Under the pieces are notes generated by a model that saw only the letters and a list, made by a program, of their open reading frames with translations, did no database searches and was not told the origin of the DNA. Below are positions 9,026 to 18,534 of a stretch of DNA of 64,000 nucleotides, in pieces. Source of the DNA: Sphaerotilus mobilis. GTDB lineage: Bacteria; Pseudomonadota; Gammaproteobacteria; Burkholderiales; Burkholderiaceae_C. The stretch is from contig NZ_SGWV01000008.1 of NCBI RefSeq assembly GCF_004216565.1, positions 310,001 to 374,000 of the forward strand, written 5' to 3'. Position numbers and translations under genes: made by a program. How positions within the stretch are numbered: the stretch's first letter is position 1; each line of letters starts with the position of its first letter.

Positions 9026-10299
9026 TGCGTCCACCTCCCGCCCCGACGCCCACCCGTTCCACCATGACCCCCATCCTGATGACCCGACTCCGCCTGCTCG
9101 CGCGGCCCGTGCAACGCCCGCTGTTGCTGGGCCTGGCTGTCGCCGGCCTGGCCGTCGCCATCCTGGGCTGGCCGGGTCGCAGCGTGTCCAAGTCGTCCGT
9201 CGCCGACGGTGTCGTCGCCCAATCGGTGCTGCGGGCCGATCTGGTCGACGAGATCGCGGCGCTCGGCACGCTGCAGCCCTTGCGCTCGGTCGAGGTTGGC
9301 ACGCAGATCAGCGGCCAACTGCGCCGCCTGCATGTCCAGCTGGGCCAGACGGTGCCGGCCCAGGCGCTGCTGGCTGAGCTGGATCCCACCCTGCTGCAAG
9401 CCCGCGTCGACGCCAGCCGGGCCGGCCTGCGCCACCTGCAGGCGCAGTGGCTGGACCGCAGCGTGCAGGCCGAGCTGGCGATGCAGCAGTGGCAGCGCAA
9501 CCGCTCGCTGATCCGCGCCGAGGCGGTCAGCGAAGAGCTGCTGCAGGCCAGTTCGGCAGCGGCCCGGTCGTCGGCGGCACAGGTCCAGGCGCTTGCCGCC
9601 CAGATCGCCCAGGCCGAGGCCAACCTCGGTGCCGACGAGGCCAGCCTGCGCGCCACCCGCATCCACGCGCCGATGGCCGGCACGGTGGTCGCCATCAACG
9701 CCCGCGAGGGCCAGACCCTGGTCGCCAACCAGCAGGCGCCGGTGATCGTGCGCATCGCCGACCTGGGTCGCATGACGGTCTGGGCCCAGGTGACCGAGGC
9801 CGACGTGCCGCACATCCGCCTGGGCATGCCGGTGAGCTTCAGCACGCTGGGCGAGCCGCACCGGCGCTGGCAAGGCCAGGTCCGGCAGGTGTTGCCGATG
9901 CCGGAGAGCGTCAACAACGTGGTGCTCTACCAGGTGCTGTTCGACGTCGACAACCCCGACGGTGCGCTGCGCCCGCAGATGAGCGCGCAGGTCAGCTTTG
10001 TGCGCCAGCACGCCGAAGGCGCGCTGGTCGTGCCGCGCTCGGCACTGCAGGGCGGCACGGGCGAGGCTCAGGCTCCGTCGAAGGTGCAGGTCCTGCACGA
10101 CGACGGCCGGCTCGAAGCACGCACGGTCCAGCTCGGGGTGGTCACGCGCAGCCGCGTCCAGGTGGTCGCCGGGCTGGCCGAGGGCGAGCGCGTGGTCACG
10201 GCTGGCGGTGCCGCTGGCGCAGCCCGGGACGGCGCCGACCGCAAGGCCGCCAAGCCCGCCCAGACGACCACGGCGACGACCGCCTTCAAGCGCTTCTGA
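9025..10299 (+). CDS. MacA-like periplasmic adaptor (membrane fusion protein)
   Basis: The 424-residue protein has an N-terminal membrane anchor (about residues 32-50), then a lipoyl half-motif, a coiled-coil hairpin (about residues 120-210, rich in Ala/Gln/Leu) and the second lipoyl half RIHAPMAGTVVAINAREGQ. A beta-barrel and membrane-proximal domain complete the MacA/HlyD architecture. It should bridge the MacB-like ABC pump and the outer-membrane lipoprotein encoded just downstream. The start at 9025 overlaps the previous stop by one base. A tail of Lys/Ala/Thr residues ends the protein. Confidence 0.85.
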   Translation: MRPPPAPTPTRSTMTPILMTRLRLLARPVQRPLLLGLAVAGLAVAILGWPGRSVSKSSVADGVVAQSVLRADLVDEIAALGTLQPLRSVEVGTQISGQLRRLHVQLGQTVPAQALLAELDPTLLQARVDASRAGLRHLQAQWLDRSVQAELAMQQWQRNRSLIRAEAVSEELLQASSAAARSSAAQVQALAAQIAQAEANLGADEASLRATRIHAPMAGTVVAINAREGQTLVANQQAPVIVRIADLGRMTVWAQVTEADVPHIRLGMPVSFSTLGEPHRRWQGQVRQVLPMPESVNNVVLYQVLFDVDNPDGALRPQMSAQVSFVRQHAEGALVVPRSALQGGTGEAQAPSKVQVLHDDGRLEARTVQLGVVTRSRVQVVAGLAEGERVVTAGGAAGAARDGADRKAAKPAQTTTATTAFKRF

Positions 10300-10324
10300 C
10301 GCCCCGCGCACCTGGATCGACACC

Positions 10325-12295
10325 ATGACAGCCTTCCCCACGGCCGGACCCGCTGCAGCGCTGATCGAGCTGCGCGGCATCGGACGCGACTTCGGCACCG
10401 CGCAGGCGCCCAGCACGGTGCTGGACGGCATCGACCTGCGCATCGAGGCGGGCGAGTACGTCGCCATCGTCGGGCCGTCCGGCTCGGGCAAGTCCACGCT
10501 GATGAACATCCTGGGCGGGCTGGACCGGCCCAGCCGGGGCCAGTATCTGCACGAAGGCCGCGACGTCTCGCGCTGCAGCGCCGACGAGCTGGCGGCCCTG
10601 CGCCGCCACAGTTTTGGCTTCGTCTTCCAGCGCTACAACCTGCTGGCCGGCGACAGCGCGCTGGCCAATGTCGAGGTGCCGGCGCTCTATGCCGGTGTCG
10701 ATGCCGGAGAGCGCCGCCGCCGCGCCGCCGCGCTGCTGGACCGCCTGGGCCTGGCCGGTCGCAGCGGCCATCGGCCCGATCAGCTCTCGGGCGGCCAGCA
10801 GCAGCGGGTCTCGATCGCACGCGCGCTGATGAACGGCGCCCAGGTCATCCTGGCCGATGAGCCGACCGGCGCCCTTGATCGCGAAAGCGGCCGACAGGTC
10901 ATGGCCCTGCTGCGCGAGCTGCACGAGGCCGGCCACACCCTCGTGCTGATCACCCACGACGAGGCCGTCGCCCGACAAGCCGGGCGCCGCATCCGCATCG
11001 AGGACGGCCGCATCGTCGAAGACCAGCGCCTGGCCGGGCCGGCTGCCGCACCGGCGGCCCCCGTGGCCGCCACGCCGCCCCCGCCATCGGCCCGTTCCAG
11101 TTGGCGGCACGACCTGGGCGAGGCGCTCCGGCTGGCCCAGCGCGCGCTGCGCTCTCACCTGCTGCGCACCGCCCTGACGCTGCTGGGCGTGGTGATCGGC
11201 GTGGCCTCGGTGGTCGCCATGCTGGCACTGGGCGATGGCAGCAAGGCCCAGGTGCTCGAACGCATCGAGGCCATGGGCGCCGACCTGCTGGTGGTGCGGC
11301 CCGGCGCGCGCAATGTCCGCACCCGCGAGGAAAGCGCCTCGCTCCTGCCCGAGGACGCCGCTGCCATCGCCGAGCTGCCTGGCGTGCGGCTGGCGGTGCC
11401 GGAGTACGGACAGGCGCAGCAGATCCGCGCCGGCTCGGTCGACGTCACCACCCAGGTCAACGGCACCGGCGTGGACTACGCCCAGGCGCGCGGCTGGCGG
11501 CTGGCGGCCGGCACCTTCCACAGCGCCGCCGACGAACGCGGTGCGGCCGCCGTGCTTGTGCTGGGCCACACCGTGGCGCAGCAGCTGTTCGAGGACGGCA
11601 GCGACCCGGTCGGCCAGACGGTGCTGGTGCGCAACGTGCCGTTCCTGGTCATCGGCGTGCTGGCCCCCAAGGGCGCCAGCGCGTCCGGCAACGACCAGGA
11701 CGACGTCGCGCTGATGCCGCTGTCGACCGCCCGCCTGCGGCTCTACGGCCGCGCGCACCTGCGCGCCATCACCGTGCAGGTGCAGGACGTGGCGCGTGCC
11801 GACGCCGTGGCTGACACCGTCCGTGCGCTGCTGCGCGAGCGGCACGGCAAGGACGACTTCCAGGTCCGCAACATGGCCTCGCTGCTGGAGACCGCCAGCC
11901 AGACCCAGGACACGCTGACGCTGCTGCTGGGCTCGGTGGCGGCGATCTCTCTGCTGGTCGGTGGCATCGGCGTCATGAACATCATGTGGGTGTCGGTGAC
12001 CGAGCGGGTGCGCGAGATCGGCATCCGCATGGCCTGCGGCGCCCGCATGCGCCACATCCTCATGCAGTTCAACCTCGAAGCCCTGCTGGTCTGCAGCGCC
12101 GGTGGCCTGATCGGCGTCGCGCTGGGTCTGGCCGCCGCCGCGCTGGCCGAACAAGCCGGCGCCCCGGTGCGCTTTGCCGGCCTGCCGATCGTGCTGGCGC
12201 TGGGCACCTCGCTCGGCATCGGCCTGCTGTTTGGCTACCTGCCGGCGCGACGGGCCGCCCGGCTCGACCCGGTCCAGGCGCTGGCGACGCAATGA
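10325..12295 (+). CDS. MacB-like ABC transporter (ATPase fused to FtsX-type permease)
   Basis: The 656-residue protein has an N-terminal ATPase with Walker A GPSGSGKS from residue 50, signature SGGQQQRVSIARAL and Walker B VILADEPTGALD. A linker follows, then the four-helix FtsX/MacB permease with its large periplasmic domain between helices 1 and 2 and the conserved GGIGVMNIM region. Family members transfer power across the membrane and expel periplasmic substrates through TolC-like channels. It lies 25 nt after the macA-like gene and overlaps the outer-membrane factor by ATGA. In this operon its cargo is more likely a glycoconjugate or glycolipid than a macrolide. Confidence 0.87.
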   Translation: MTAFPTAGPAAALIELRGIGRDFGTAQAPSTVLDGIDLRIEAGEYVAIVGPSGSGKSTLMNILGGLDRPSRGQYLHEGRDVSRCSADELAALRRHSFGFVFQRYNLLAGDSALANVEVPALYAGVDAGERRRRAAALLDRLGLAGRSGHRPDQLSGGQQQRVSIARALMNGAQVILADEPTGALDRESGRQVMALLRELHEAGHTLVLITHDEAVARQAGRRIRIEDGRIVEDQRLAGPAAAPAAPVAATPPPPSARSSWRHDLGEALRLAQRALRSHLLRTALTLLGVVIGVASVVAMLALGDGSKAQVLERIEAMGADLLVVRPGARNVRTREESASLLPEDAAAIAELPGVRLAVPEYGQAQQIRAGSVDVTTQVNGTGVDYAQARGWRLAAGTFHSAADERGAAAVLVLGHTVAQQLFEDGSDPVGQTVLVRNVPFLVIGVLAPKGASASGNDQDDVALMPLSTARLRLYGRAHLRAITVQVQDVARADAVADTVRALLRERHGKDDFQVRNMASLLETASQTQDTLTLLLGSVAAISLLVGGIGVMNIMWVSVTERVREIGIRMACGARMRHILMQFNLEALLVCSAGGLIGVALGLAAAALAEQAGAPVRFAGLPIVLALGTSLGIGLLFGYLPARRAARLDPVQALATQ

Positions 12296-13899
12296 ACGAC
12301 AGACACCGCATGAACGACCGCCACGCCGCCGAAGCTTCGCCACGTCGCCATCAACGGATCGCACGGGGCGGCGCCGCCGCTTGCGCGCTGGCGCTGTTGA
12401 CGGCCTGCGCCACCGGCCCGGCCGCGACATCGAACACAAGCTCCCCCCTGGCGGGCCCGGCCACCGCGCCCGACGGCGGACCGGCGCGGGCCCGCGCCGC
12501 CGCCGAGGCCTTGGCACCGCCGGCATGGGCCGGTCCGCCCGAGGCCCGCACGAACGCCTGGCCGGACGCGCAGCAAGGCTGGGCGCGCTTCGGCGGCGAG
12601 CTGCTGGCCGGTCATGTCGCACAGGCCCAGCAGGCGTGGCCAGGTGTGCGGGCGGCCCAGGCCCGGGTGGCACAGGCGCGCGCCCTGATGCGACAGGCCG
12701 ACGGCGCCCGGCTGCCTCAGCTGAGTGCGGCGGCCTCGGCCGGACGCGAACGCGAGCCCGGCGCGGGCAGCGCGGCCACACGCCTGGGCGCCGATCTGCA
12801 ACTGGCCTGGGAGGTCGACCTGGCCGGCGGCCTGGACGACGCCGCCCGCGCCCGGTCGGCCGCCTGGCAAGCCGCCCGGCTGGACGAGCGCTCGCTGCGC
12901 CTGCAACTGGCCGCCGAGGTCGCGACGCTGCATGTCGAGCTGCGTGGCCTGCACGACCGGCTGGCCCTGGTCCACGCCCATGTCGCCAACCACCGCCGGC
13001 TGCTGGCGCTGCTGGAGGCCCAGAAACAGGCCGGTCGGGCCAATGGCCTGGACCTGGCGCGCCAGCAGGCCGCCCTGTCGAGCAGCGAAGCGGCCATCGC
13101 ACCGCTGCGCCTGCGCCAACGCCTGGCCCTGGAAGCCCTGGCGACCTTGCTGGCGCGGCCGGGTCAGGACCTGGCGCTGCCGGCCTTGTCGCTGTCGAGC
13201 TTGCGCAGCGACGACCTGCCGGCCGCCGGCCTGCCCGGCGTGCTGCTGTCACGCCGGCCCGATGTGCGCCGCATCGAGGCCATGCTGGACGCCGCCGATG
13301 CCGATGTCGCCGCCGCCCGGGCTGCCCTGTGGCCCCGCCTGACCGTGGGCGCCCAGGTCGGCCGCGAGGCCGGTCGGCTCGCACTCCTGACCCAACCGGC
13401 GGCATTCGCCTGGTCGGTCGCGGCCGAGCTGGGCGCCGTGCTGTTCGACGGTGGTCAGCGCCGTGCCGAGGTCGCGCAGCGCGAGGCCGGCCGAGACGCC
13501 CTGGTGCAGGACTACCTGCAGGTCGCGCTGGTGGCCTGGCGCGAGGTCCATGAGGCGCTTGCGGTGATCGAGGAAACCGGCGCGCGCCAGACCCATGAAC
13601 AGGCCGCCGCACAGGCCGGCGCCGAGGCGGTCAGGCTGGCCGAGCTGCGCCTGCAGGCCGGGGCGGTCGACCTGGGTGTGGTGCTGGAGGCCCGCCGCCA
13701 GCTGCTGCTCAATGAACAGGCCCTGCTCGACGCCCGCGAAGCCCGCGCCCGTGCCCATGTGCTGCTGTACCGGGCGCTGGGTGGCGGCTGGGATGGCGCC
13801 ACCGCGTCCCGCGCCACACCGCCCACCCTGGCCACCCTGGCCACCACCGAGCTGAGCACGCTGACCACGCCGCACTTGCCTGCGCGAGACCGACCATGA
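12292..13899 (+). CDS. TolC/NodT-type outer-membrane efflux lipoprotein
   Basis: The 535-residue protein has a lipobox (ALLTAC, Cys at 39), a basic N-terminus and the tandem outer-membrane-factor repeats of alpha-helical and beta-strand segments. PGVLLSRRPDVRRIEAML is a hallmark of NodT-family lipoproteins. It completes a MacA-MacB-OMF tripartite machine. An 18-bp near-duplication at the 5' end encodes MNDRHR then MNDRHA, so either ATG (12292, overlapping macB, or 12310) could start translation. The C-terminus has a 9-bp Leu-Ala-Thr repeat. The last bases overlap the next kinase gene by ATGA. Confidence 0.85.
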   Translation: MNDRHRMNDRHAAEASPRRHQRIARGGAAACALALLTACATGPAATSNTSSPLAGPATAPDGGPARARAAAEALAPPAWAGPPEARTNAWPDAQQGWARFGGELLAGHVAQAQQAWPGVRAAQARVAQARALMRQADGARLPQLSAAASAGREREPGAGSAATRLGADLQLAWEVDLAGGLDDAARARSAAWQAARLDERSLRLQLAAEVATLHVELRGLHDRLALVHAHVANHRRLLALLEAQKQAGRANGLDLARQQAALSSSEAAIAPLRLRQRLALEALATLLARPGQDLALPALSLSSLRSDDLPAAGLPGVLLSRRPDVRRIEAMLDAADADVAAARAALWPRLTVGAQVGREAGRLALLTQPAAFAWSVAAELGAVLFDGGQRRAEVAQREAGRDALVQDYLQVALVAWREVHEALAVIEETGARQTHEQAAAQAGAEAVRLAELRLQAGAVDLGVVLEARRQLLLNEQALLDAREARARAHVLLYRALGGGWDGATASRATPPTLATLATTELSTLTTPHLPARDRP

Positions 13900-15236
13900 C
13901 CACCCAACGCCCGCTGGCCGACCGGCTCGACATCGACAGCCATGCCGTCCATCCGATCGACCGCCCCGCGCGTCGGCCCTATGCCGTCGTCGCCGACGAC
14001 CACCCCTGGGCCGAACCGGTGCAGGCCCTGCGCGAGGCGATCCGGCTCGGCCCGGTGGCGCCGCCGGACGCGCGCATACAGGCCGAACTCAAGGGCGTGC
14101 GCCAGCCCGACGGGCGCTGGACGCTGGAGCGCGCCTACTGGTCGATCCAGCAACGCGACGCCACCGCCGCCGGCGGCCTGTTGGCCTACACCCTGAGCGC
14201 CGACCTGCGCCCCCAGGCGCCGGCCCGGCTGGACTGGTTGCGGCTGCCACACGACCCCTACCTGTCCGAGATGGCCAACTGGCTGGCGGCGACACCGGCC
14301 GGCGCCGGGCTGCAGATCCTTCGTTATGTGCCGCTGCGGCGCTTGACCTTCCGGCTGCGCCATGCGGGCGGGCGTGTGGCCATCGGCAAGTTCAAGCGCC
14401 GCTCGCGCTATGCCCAGGCCTACGGGCTGCTGGGACTCATCGACGAGGCGGCGCAGCGGCAGGCGTTCGGGTCGCCGGTCGGTGAATGGCCGCAGCACGG
14501 CTATCGGGTCTCCGCGCCGATCGCGCTCAAGCCCCAGCAGGCGCTGTATTTCCAGACCTGCCTGCCCGGCGAGGATCTGGCCGAGCAGGTCACGCCGGCC
14601 AATGCCACCGGCTGGATCGAGGGCATCGCGCAGCGCCACGCCCGTCTGCAGCAACTGGATGTGCCGACGCTGGCACTGCGCAGCATCGCCCATTGGCAGG
14701 CCCAGGCCCGCACCGATCTGGCCTGGATCGGCTGGATGCGGCCGGACCTGGTCGACCCGGTCGCGCGTCTGGCCGAGGCGGTCGGGCACCTGCCCGATCC
14801 GGACGACGGCATCGACGGCCCGGTCGGCTTCTGCCACGGCGATTTCGTCTGCTCGCAGTTTCTGGTCGGTGCGGACCCGACCTGGTCCATCACCGACTTC
14901 GACCTGGCCCACCGGGGCGACCCGCTGCGTGACCTGGGGATCTTGCTGGCCTCGCTCAGCCAGGACGTGCCGGCGCTGGCCCGGGATGCCGCTCAGGCTC
15001 GGCCACAGGTCGACCACGACGCGCTGACCGAGGCCTGTCTGGGCGCGCGCGCACGGGCCCTGTCGAGCACACCCGAGTCGATCCGGCAAGACGCCCGGCG
15101 GCTGCGCTGGCACCGGCTCTGCGCCGAGATCTACCACCTCGGACTTGCACTGAAGAAGGACACGCTGGAGCCTGTCTCCTACGGTCATCGGCTCGACCGC
15201 GCCTTGCGCCTGGCGGGCGATCGGGCATGGTCATGA
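13896..15236 (+). CDS. APH-fold phosphotransferase, copy 2 of 3
   Basis: The 446-residue protein has the APH/choline-kinase catalytic signature GFCHGDFVCSQFLV (catalytic Asp about 316) and the metal-site SITDFDLAHRGDPLRDLG. The N-terminal third has GGRVAIGKFKRRSRYAQAYG, supplying the ATP-binding lysine. It is longer than the first copy and only remotely similar, so the two probably act on different substrates or at different steps. It is coupled by ATGA to the outer-membrane factor before it and overlaps the next glycosyltransferase. The protein is cytoplasmic and its substrate is unknown. Confidence 0.7.
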   Translation: MTTQRPLADRLDIDSHAVHPIDRPARRPYAVVADDHPWAEPVQALREAIRLGPVAPPDARIQAELKGVRQPDGRWTLERAYWSIQQRDATAAGGLLAYTLSADLRPQAPARLDWLRLPHDPYLSEMANWLAATPAGAGLQILRYVPLRRLTFRLRHAGGRVAIGKFKRRSRYAQAYGLLGLIDEAAQRQAFGSPVGEWPQHGYRVSAPIALKPQQALYFQTCLPGEDLAEQVTPANATGWIEGIAQRHARLQQLDVPTLALRSIAHWQAQARTDLAWIGWMRPDLVDPVARLAEAVGHLPDPDDGIDGPVGFCHGDFVCSQFLVGADPTWSITDFDLAHRGDPLRDLGILLASLSQDVPALARDAAQARPQVDHDALTEACLGARARALSSTPESIRQDARRLRWHRLCAEIYHLGLALKKDTLEPVSYGHRLDRALRLAGDRAWS

Positions 15237-16510
15237 CGGCGCGTCCCATCGGCCATGTCCTCAACACCGCCGGGTTGGGCGGCGTGCCGGAGGCCGCCTG
15301 GCAGTTGCTGTCGCGCCTGCCGGCCGCGCGCTGGGAGCGCCACCTCTACGTCATGAGCCCGCCGGCCAGCAGTGCCGACCAGACCGACCAGGCCGCCCAG
15401 GCGCGTGCGGAGCGGCTGGCCCGTTTCGAGGCGGCCGGCATCCGCGTCAGCGGCTGCGTCGCAGGCGACGGTCCGCTGGCCCGGCAAGCCGCCTTCGGCG
15501 AGTGGCTCCACCGTCACCGCATCGCGCTGCTGCACACCCATTCCTACAAGCCCAACCTGCAGGCTCGGCTGCAGGCCGCCGCGCTCGGACCCACCGGTCT
15601 GCCGCTGGTCGCGCACTATCACAACCAATACGACAACAAGTGGCAGGCCGACGGCAGTCTGGCGCTGGACCGGCAACTGGCCGAGCGCAGCGCCGCGCTG
15701 GTGGCCTGTTCCACGGCGGTTGCCGGCCATGTCGAGGAGCGCCTGGGGCTGGCGGCGGGCCGGGTGGTCGTGGTGCCCAACGGGGTCGACGGCGAACGCT
15801 TCCGGCCAGCCGCCGACGCGGCGGCCCGGCTGGCCGCCCGCCAGCGCCTGCTGCCACAACTGGGCTGGACGGCGGGCGACGGGGATCCGGCAGACCCGGC
15901 GGATCCGGCGGGCCTGGCCAGCCAGCCCTGGATCGCCCTGGTCGGCCGGCTCAGTCGCCAGAAGGGGCAAGACCTGCTGCTGCGCGCCGCCGCCCGTCTG
16001 CGGCACGCACATCCCGAGGCCCGCTGGCTGCTGGTCGGCTCGGCCGATGACACGGCGACCCGCGATGAGCTGCTGGCCCTCGCCGCCGCGCTGCGCCTGC
16101 CGGCCAACCGTGTCAGCCTGCCCGGTCACCTGCAGGACATGCCCACGCTCTACCAGGCGATCGACCTGCTCGCCGCGCCGTCGCGCTGGGAAGGCTACGG
16201 CCTGATGCTGGTCGAGGCCATGGCCTGCGGCACGGCCATCGTCGCGAGCCGGGCCGGCGCCATCCCCGAGGTGGTCGGCGACGGCGAGCTGGCCGACCGG
16301 GACCGGCCGGCCGAGTTGGTGGCCAGCGACGACGTCGACGCCCTTGCGGCGGCCATCGGCGGCTTGTTGCGCGATCCGGACCGGCGCCACGCACTCGGTC
16401 GGGCCGGCCCGGCCCGTGTCGCCACGCTGGGCTGGCAACGCAGTGCCGACCGACTCGGTGCGCTCTACGACGAGCTGCTGCAGCCAGCGGCCCGGCCGGT
16501 GCGCGGATGA
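15227..16510 (+). CDS. GT4-family glycosyltransferase
   Basis: The 427-residue protein has the GT4 N-terminal glycine-rich loop GLGGVPEAAWQLL, the acceptor-side motifs HTHSYKPN and HYHNQYDNKW, and VVVVPNGVDGERF. VGRLSRQKGQDLLL lies at the inter-domain junction and SRWEGYGLMLVEAMACG at the donor site. It is the fourth predicted sugar transferase in the operon. Either ATG 15227 or ATG 15233 (ATGA overlap) could be used. The segment DPADPADPA comes from a small in-frame repeat. It probably acts at the cytoplasmic side of the membrane. Confidence 0.82.
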   Translation: MVMTARPIGHVLNTAGLGGVPEAAWQLLSRLPAARWERHLYVMSPPASSADQTDQAAQARAERLARFEAAGIRVSGCVAGDGPLARQAAFGEWLHRHRIALLHTHSYKPNLQARLQAAALGPTGLPLVAHYHNQYDNKWQADGSLALDRQLAERSAALVACSTAVAGHVEERLGLAAGRVVVVPNGVDGERFRPAADAAARLAARQRLLPQLGWTAGDGDPADPADPAGLASQPWIALVGRLSRQKGQDLLLRAAARLRHAHPEARWLLVGSADDTATRDELLALAAALRLPANRVSLPGHLQDMPTLYQAIDLLAAPSRWEGYGLMLVEAMACGTAIVASRAGAIPEVVGDGELADRDRPAELVASDDVDALAAAIGGLLRDPDRRHALGRAGPARVATLGWQRSADRLGALYDELLQPAARPVRG

Positions 16511-17163
16511 GGCCGGCTGCCGTCATGCCCCGGACGGGCAGCCTGATCCTGGTGCGCCACGGCCGCACGGCCGGCAATGGCCAGCAGCACGTCGGCTGGC
16601 TCGACCTGCCGCTGGACGAGGTCGGCGAGGCCCAGGCCCGGCGCGCCGCCGAGTTGTTGCGCGATCGCCCGATCGCCGCGCTGCACGCCAGCACGCTGCA
16701 ACGCGCGGTCGTCACCGCCCAGGCGATCCAGGCTGGCCGCGACGGACTGGTCCTGCAACGCCACGAGGCCCTGCGCGAGATCGACTACGGCATCCACACC
16801 GGCCGCAGCAAGGACGGCCCGCCGCTGAGGCTGCGGCACACACACATCGACCAGCCCATGCCCGGCGGCGAGAGCCTGGCCGATGTCGAACGCCGCGTCG
16901 ATGCCTGGCTGCCGACGCTGGCGCCGCCGCTGTCGCGGGGCGACACCGTGGTTGTCGTGGCGCACTTCTGGAGCCTGCGCCTGCTGCTGGGCCGGCTGCG
17001 CGCGCTGGACGTGCGCGGCATGCTGGCCACGCGCGACTACAAGCCGGCCAATGGCTCGGTCGTGGTCCTGCCGGTTCAGGTCCACCCGGAAGGCGGACCC
17101 GCCCGCTGCGGCCTGCCGGTGGAACTGGCCAACGATGCGGTGACAGGCACAGACACACCATGA
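16507..17163 (+). CDS. Histidine phosphatase superfamily (RHG) protein
   Basis: The 218-residue protein has LVRHGRTAGNGQQHVGWLD, where the RHG motif supplies the phospho-accepting histidine. The second catalytic histidine lies in VVAHFWSLRLLL. The fold is that of phosphoglycerate-mutase-like phosphatases such as CobC and GpmB. Among three predicted kinases and four glycosyltransferases it may remove a phosphate from a sugar-phosphate intermediate, much as GmhB-type steps do in other pathways. That role is an inference. It starts at an ATGA overlap and ends at one. Confidence 0.78.
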   Translation: MRPAAVMPRTGSLILVRHGRTAGNGQQHVGWLDLPLDEVGEAQARRAAELLRDRPIAALHASTLQRAVVTAQAIQAGRDGLVLQRHEALREIDYGIHTGRSKDGPPLRLRHTHIDQPMPGGESLADVERRVDAWLPTLAPPLSRGDTVVVVAHFWSLRLLLGRLRALDVRGMLATRDYKPANGSVVVLPVQVHPEGGPARCGLPVELANDAVTGTDTP

Positions 17164-18524
17164 ACATCCCCTGGTCCCACCGCGATGGCGACGACCCCGA
17201 CGCGCCGCCACCGACCGACTTCCCGCAACGGCGCTGGTGCTTCGGCTCGGACTGGCTGGACAGCGGTCTGGCCGCCTCGCTGGGCTGGCCGGCCACACCC
17301 GCCGAGGTCGAGAACGTCTACTACCTGCCCGGCCGGCAACTGCAGGTGGTCTACCGGCTGGCGTGTGCCCCAGGCGGTCGGGTCACGCTGCTGTTCGCCA
17401 CGCCAGGCGCCGAGCCCTTGACCGCCGAACCGGCACGGTGGTTGCCGCAGGCTCGCGCGCAGGCCTGGCTCTGGCCCGACGACCCGGCCGGCCTGCCGCT
17501 GGCCCGTTGGCTGTCGCCCGATCTGGCACGGCTGGCGCTGCCGGAGACCTTGCCTCGCCATGCCCGCTTGCGCGCCAGCCTCCTGTCCTACGCGCCGGGC
17601 GAGCGGCTGGCGTTGCGCTGGCAGCTCGATCCGCAGCGGCCCGACGCGCCGCTGTCGGCGGATGCCGACGCCTCCGCCGGCTGGGTCATGAAGGCCCAGC
17701 GCCAAGGCGTGGCCCATGCGACGGCCTTGCGCCGGCTGTGGCAGCAACCGGGGCGGCGCTGGCAAATGGCCGAGCCCTTGGTGGCTGAACCCTTGATGGC
17801 CGAGCCCTTGAACGCCAAGCCCCTGATCGCAGACCCGCTGCAGTCCGAACCGTCCGCGCTGCGCTGGGAGCGCTTCCTGCCCGGCATCCGCCTGGAAGAC
17901 GCCGCCCGGGATCGCGGCTGGGACGCCGTGCTGCAGCAGGCCGCCACCGCCCTGGTCGACCTGCACCGACAGCCGCTGGACGGCCTGGAGATGTTGCCGC
18001 GCCAGAGCGGCGCGCAGGTCCACCGCCGGCTGGACCACAAGGTCATGAAAAGGATCCGGGCGGCGCTGCCGGGCTTGTCCGACCGGGCCCAGGCGCTGGC
18101 CGACCGGCTGGGCCGCTGCGTGCCTGAGCGGGGTGACCGGCCCGCTGCCTTGCTGCACGGCGACCTGCACACCGGCAACCTGCTGCTGCGCCCGGACGGC
18201 GGCGTCGCCTTCATCGACCTGGACAGCCTGATGGTGGGCGACCCAGCCTGGGACATGGCGCTGCTGTCGACCCGGCTGATGCTGATCGGCCTGCTGGACC
18301 CGGCCCAGGCGGCCGGCCTGGCCGGGCCGCTGGCCGCCTGGCCGCAGACCTGCATCGCGGCAGGCGGCGACCCCGATCTGCTGCCCAGCTACCGGTGGCA
18401 TGTGGCCACCCTGCTGCTGTCGCGTCAGGTCAAGACCTGCGTGCGGCACCACGCGCCGGGCATGACCCGCCTGGCAAGCGCCCTGCTGGCACAGGCCGAG
18501 GCGATCTGCCCGGACGCGCCCTGA
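17160..18524 (+). CDS. APH-fold phosphotransferase, copy 3 of 3, last gene of the operon
   Basis: The 454-residue protein has the catalytic loop LLHGDLHTGNLLL (Asp about 335) and the metal-binding FIDLDSLMVGDPAWDMALL. The N-terminal part has NVYYLPGRQLQVVYRL, the P-loop-like strand seen in this fold. Residues about 203-228 are a repeated xAEPL segment made by 15-bp tandem units, which sits between the two lobes and is probably a flexible loop. The gene ends 71 bp before the convergent rlmJ. The substrate is unknown. Confidence 0.7.
   Translation: MNIPWSHRDGDDPDAPPPTDFPQRRWCFGSDWLDSGLAASLGWPATPAEVENVYYLPGRQLQVVYRLACAPGGRVTLLFATPGAEPLTAEPARWLPQARAQAWLWPDDPAGLPLARWLSPDLARLALPETLPRHARLRASLLSYAPGERLALRWQLDPQRPDAPLSADADASAGWVMKAQRQGVAHATALRRLWQQPGRRWQMAEPLVAEPLMAEPLNAKPLIADPLQSEPSALRWERFLPGIRLEDAARDRGWDAVLQQAATALVDLHRQPLDGLEMLPRQSGAQVHRRLDHKVMKRIRAALPGLSDRAQALADRLGRCVPERGDRPAALLHGDLHTGNLLLRPDGGVAFIDLDSLMVGDPAWDMALLSTRLMLIGLLDPAQAAGLAGPLAAWPQTCIAAGGDPDLLPSYRWHVATLLLSRQVKTCVRHHAPGMTRLASALLAQAEAICPDAP
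17769..17840 (+). repeat. 15-bp in-frame tandem repeat in the third kinase gene
   Basis: Five degenerate units with core GCCGAGCCCTTG plus a variable codon encode Ala-Glu-Pro-Leu-X five times. The unit length preserves the frame. Confidence 0.75.
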
Positions 18525-18534
18525 TCGTCGCCAA

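Noticed and set aside
4979-18524. APH-fold kinases and MacAB-like pump as antibiotic-resistance genes
   Set aside because: They are interleaved with glycosyltransferases in one coupled operon under a sigma-54 promoter, so a glycan role is more likely.
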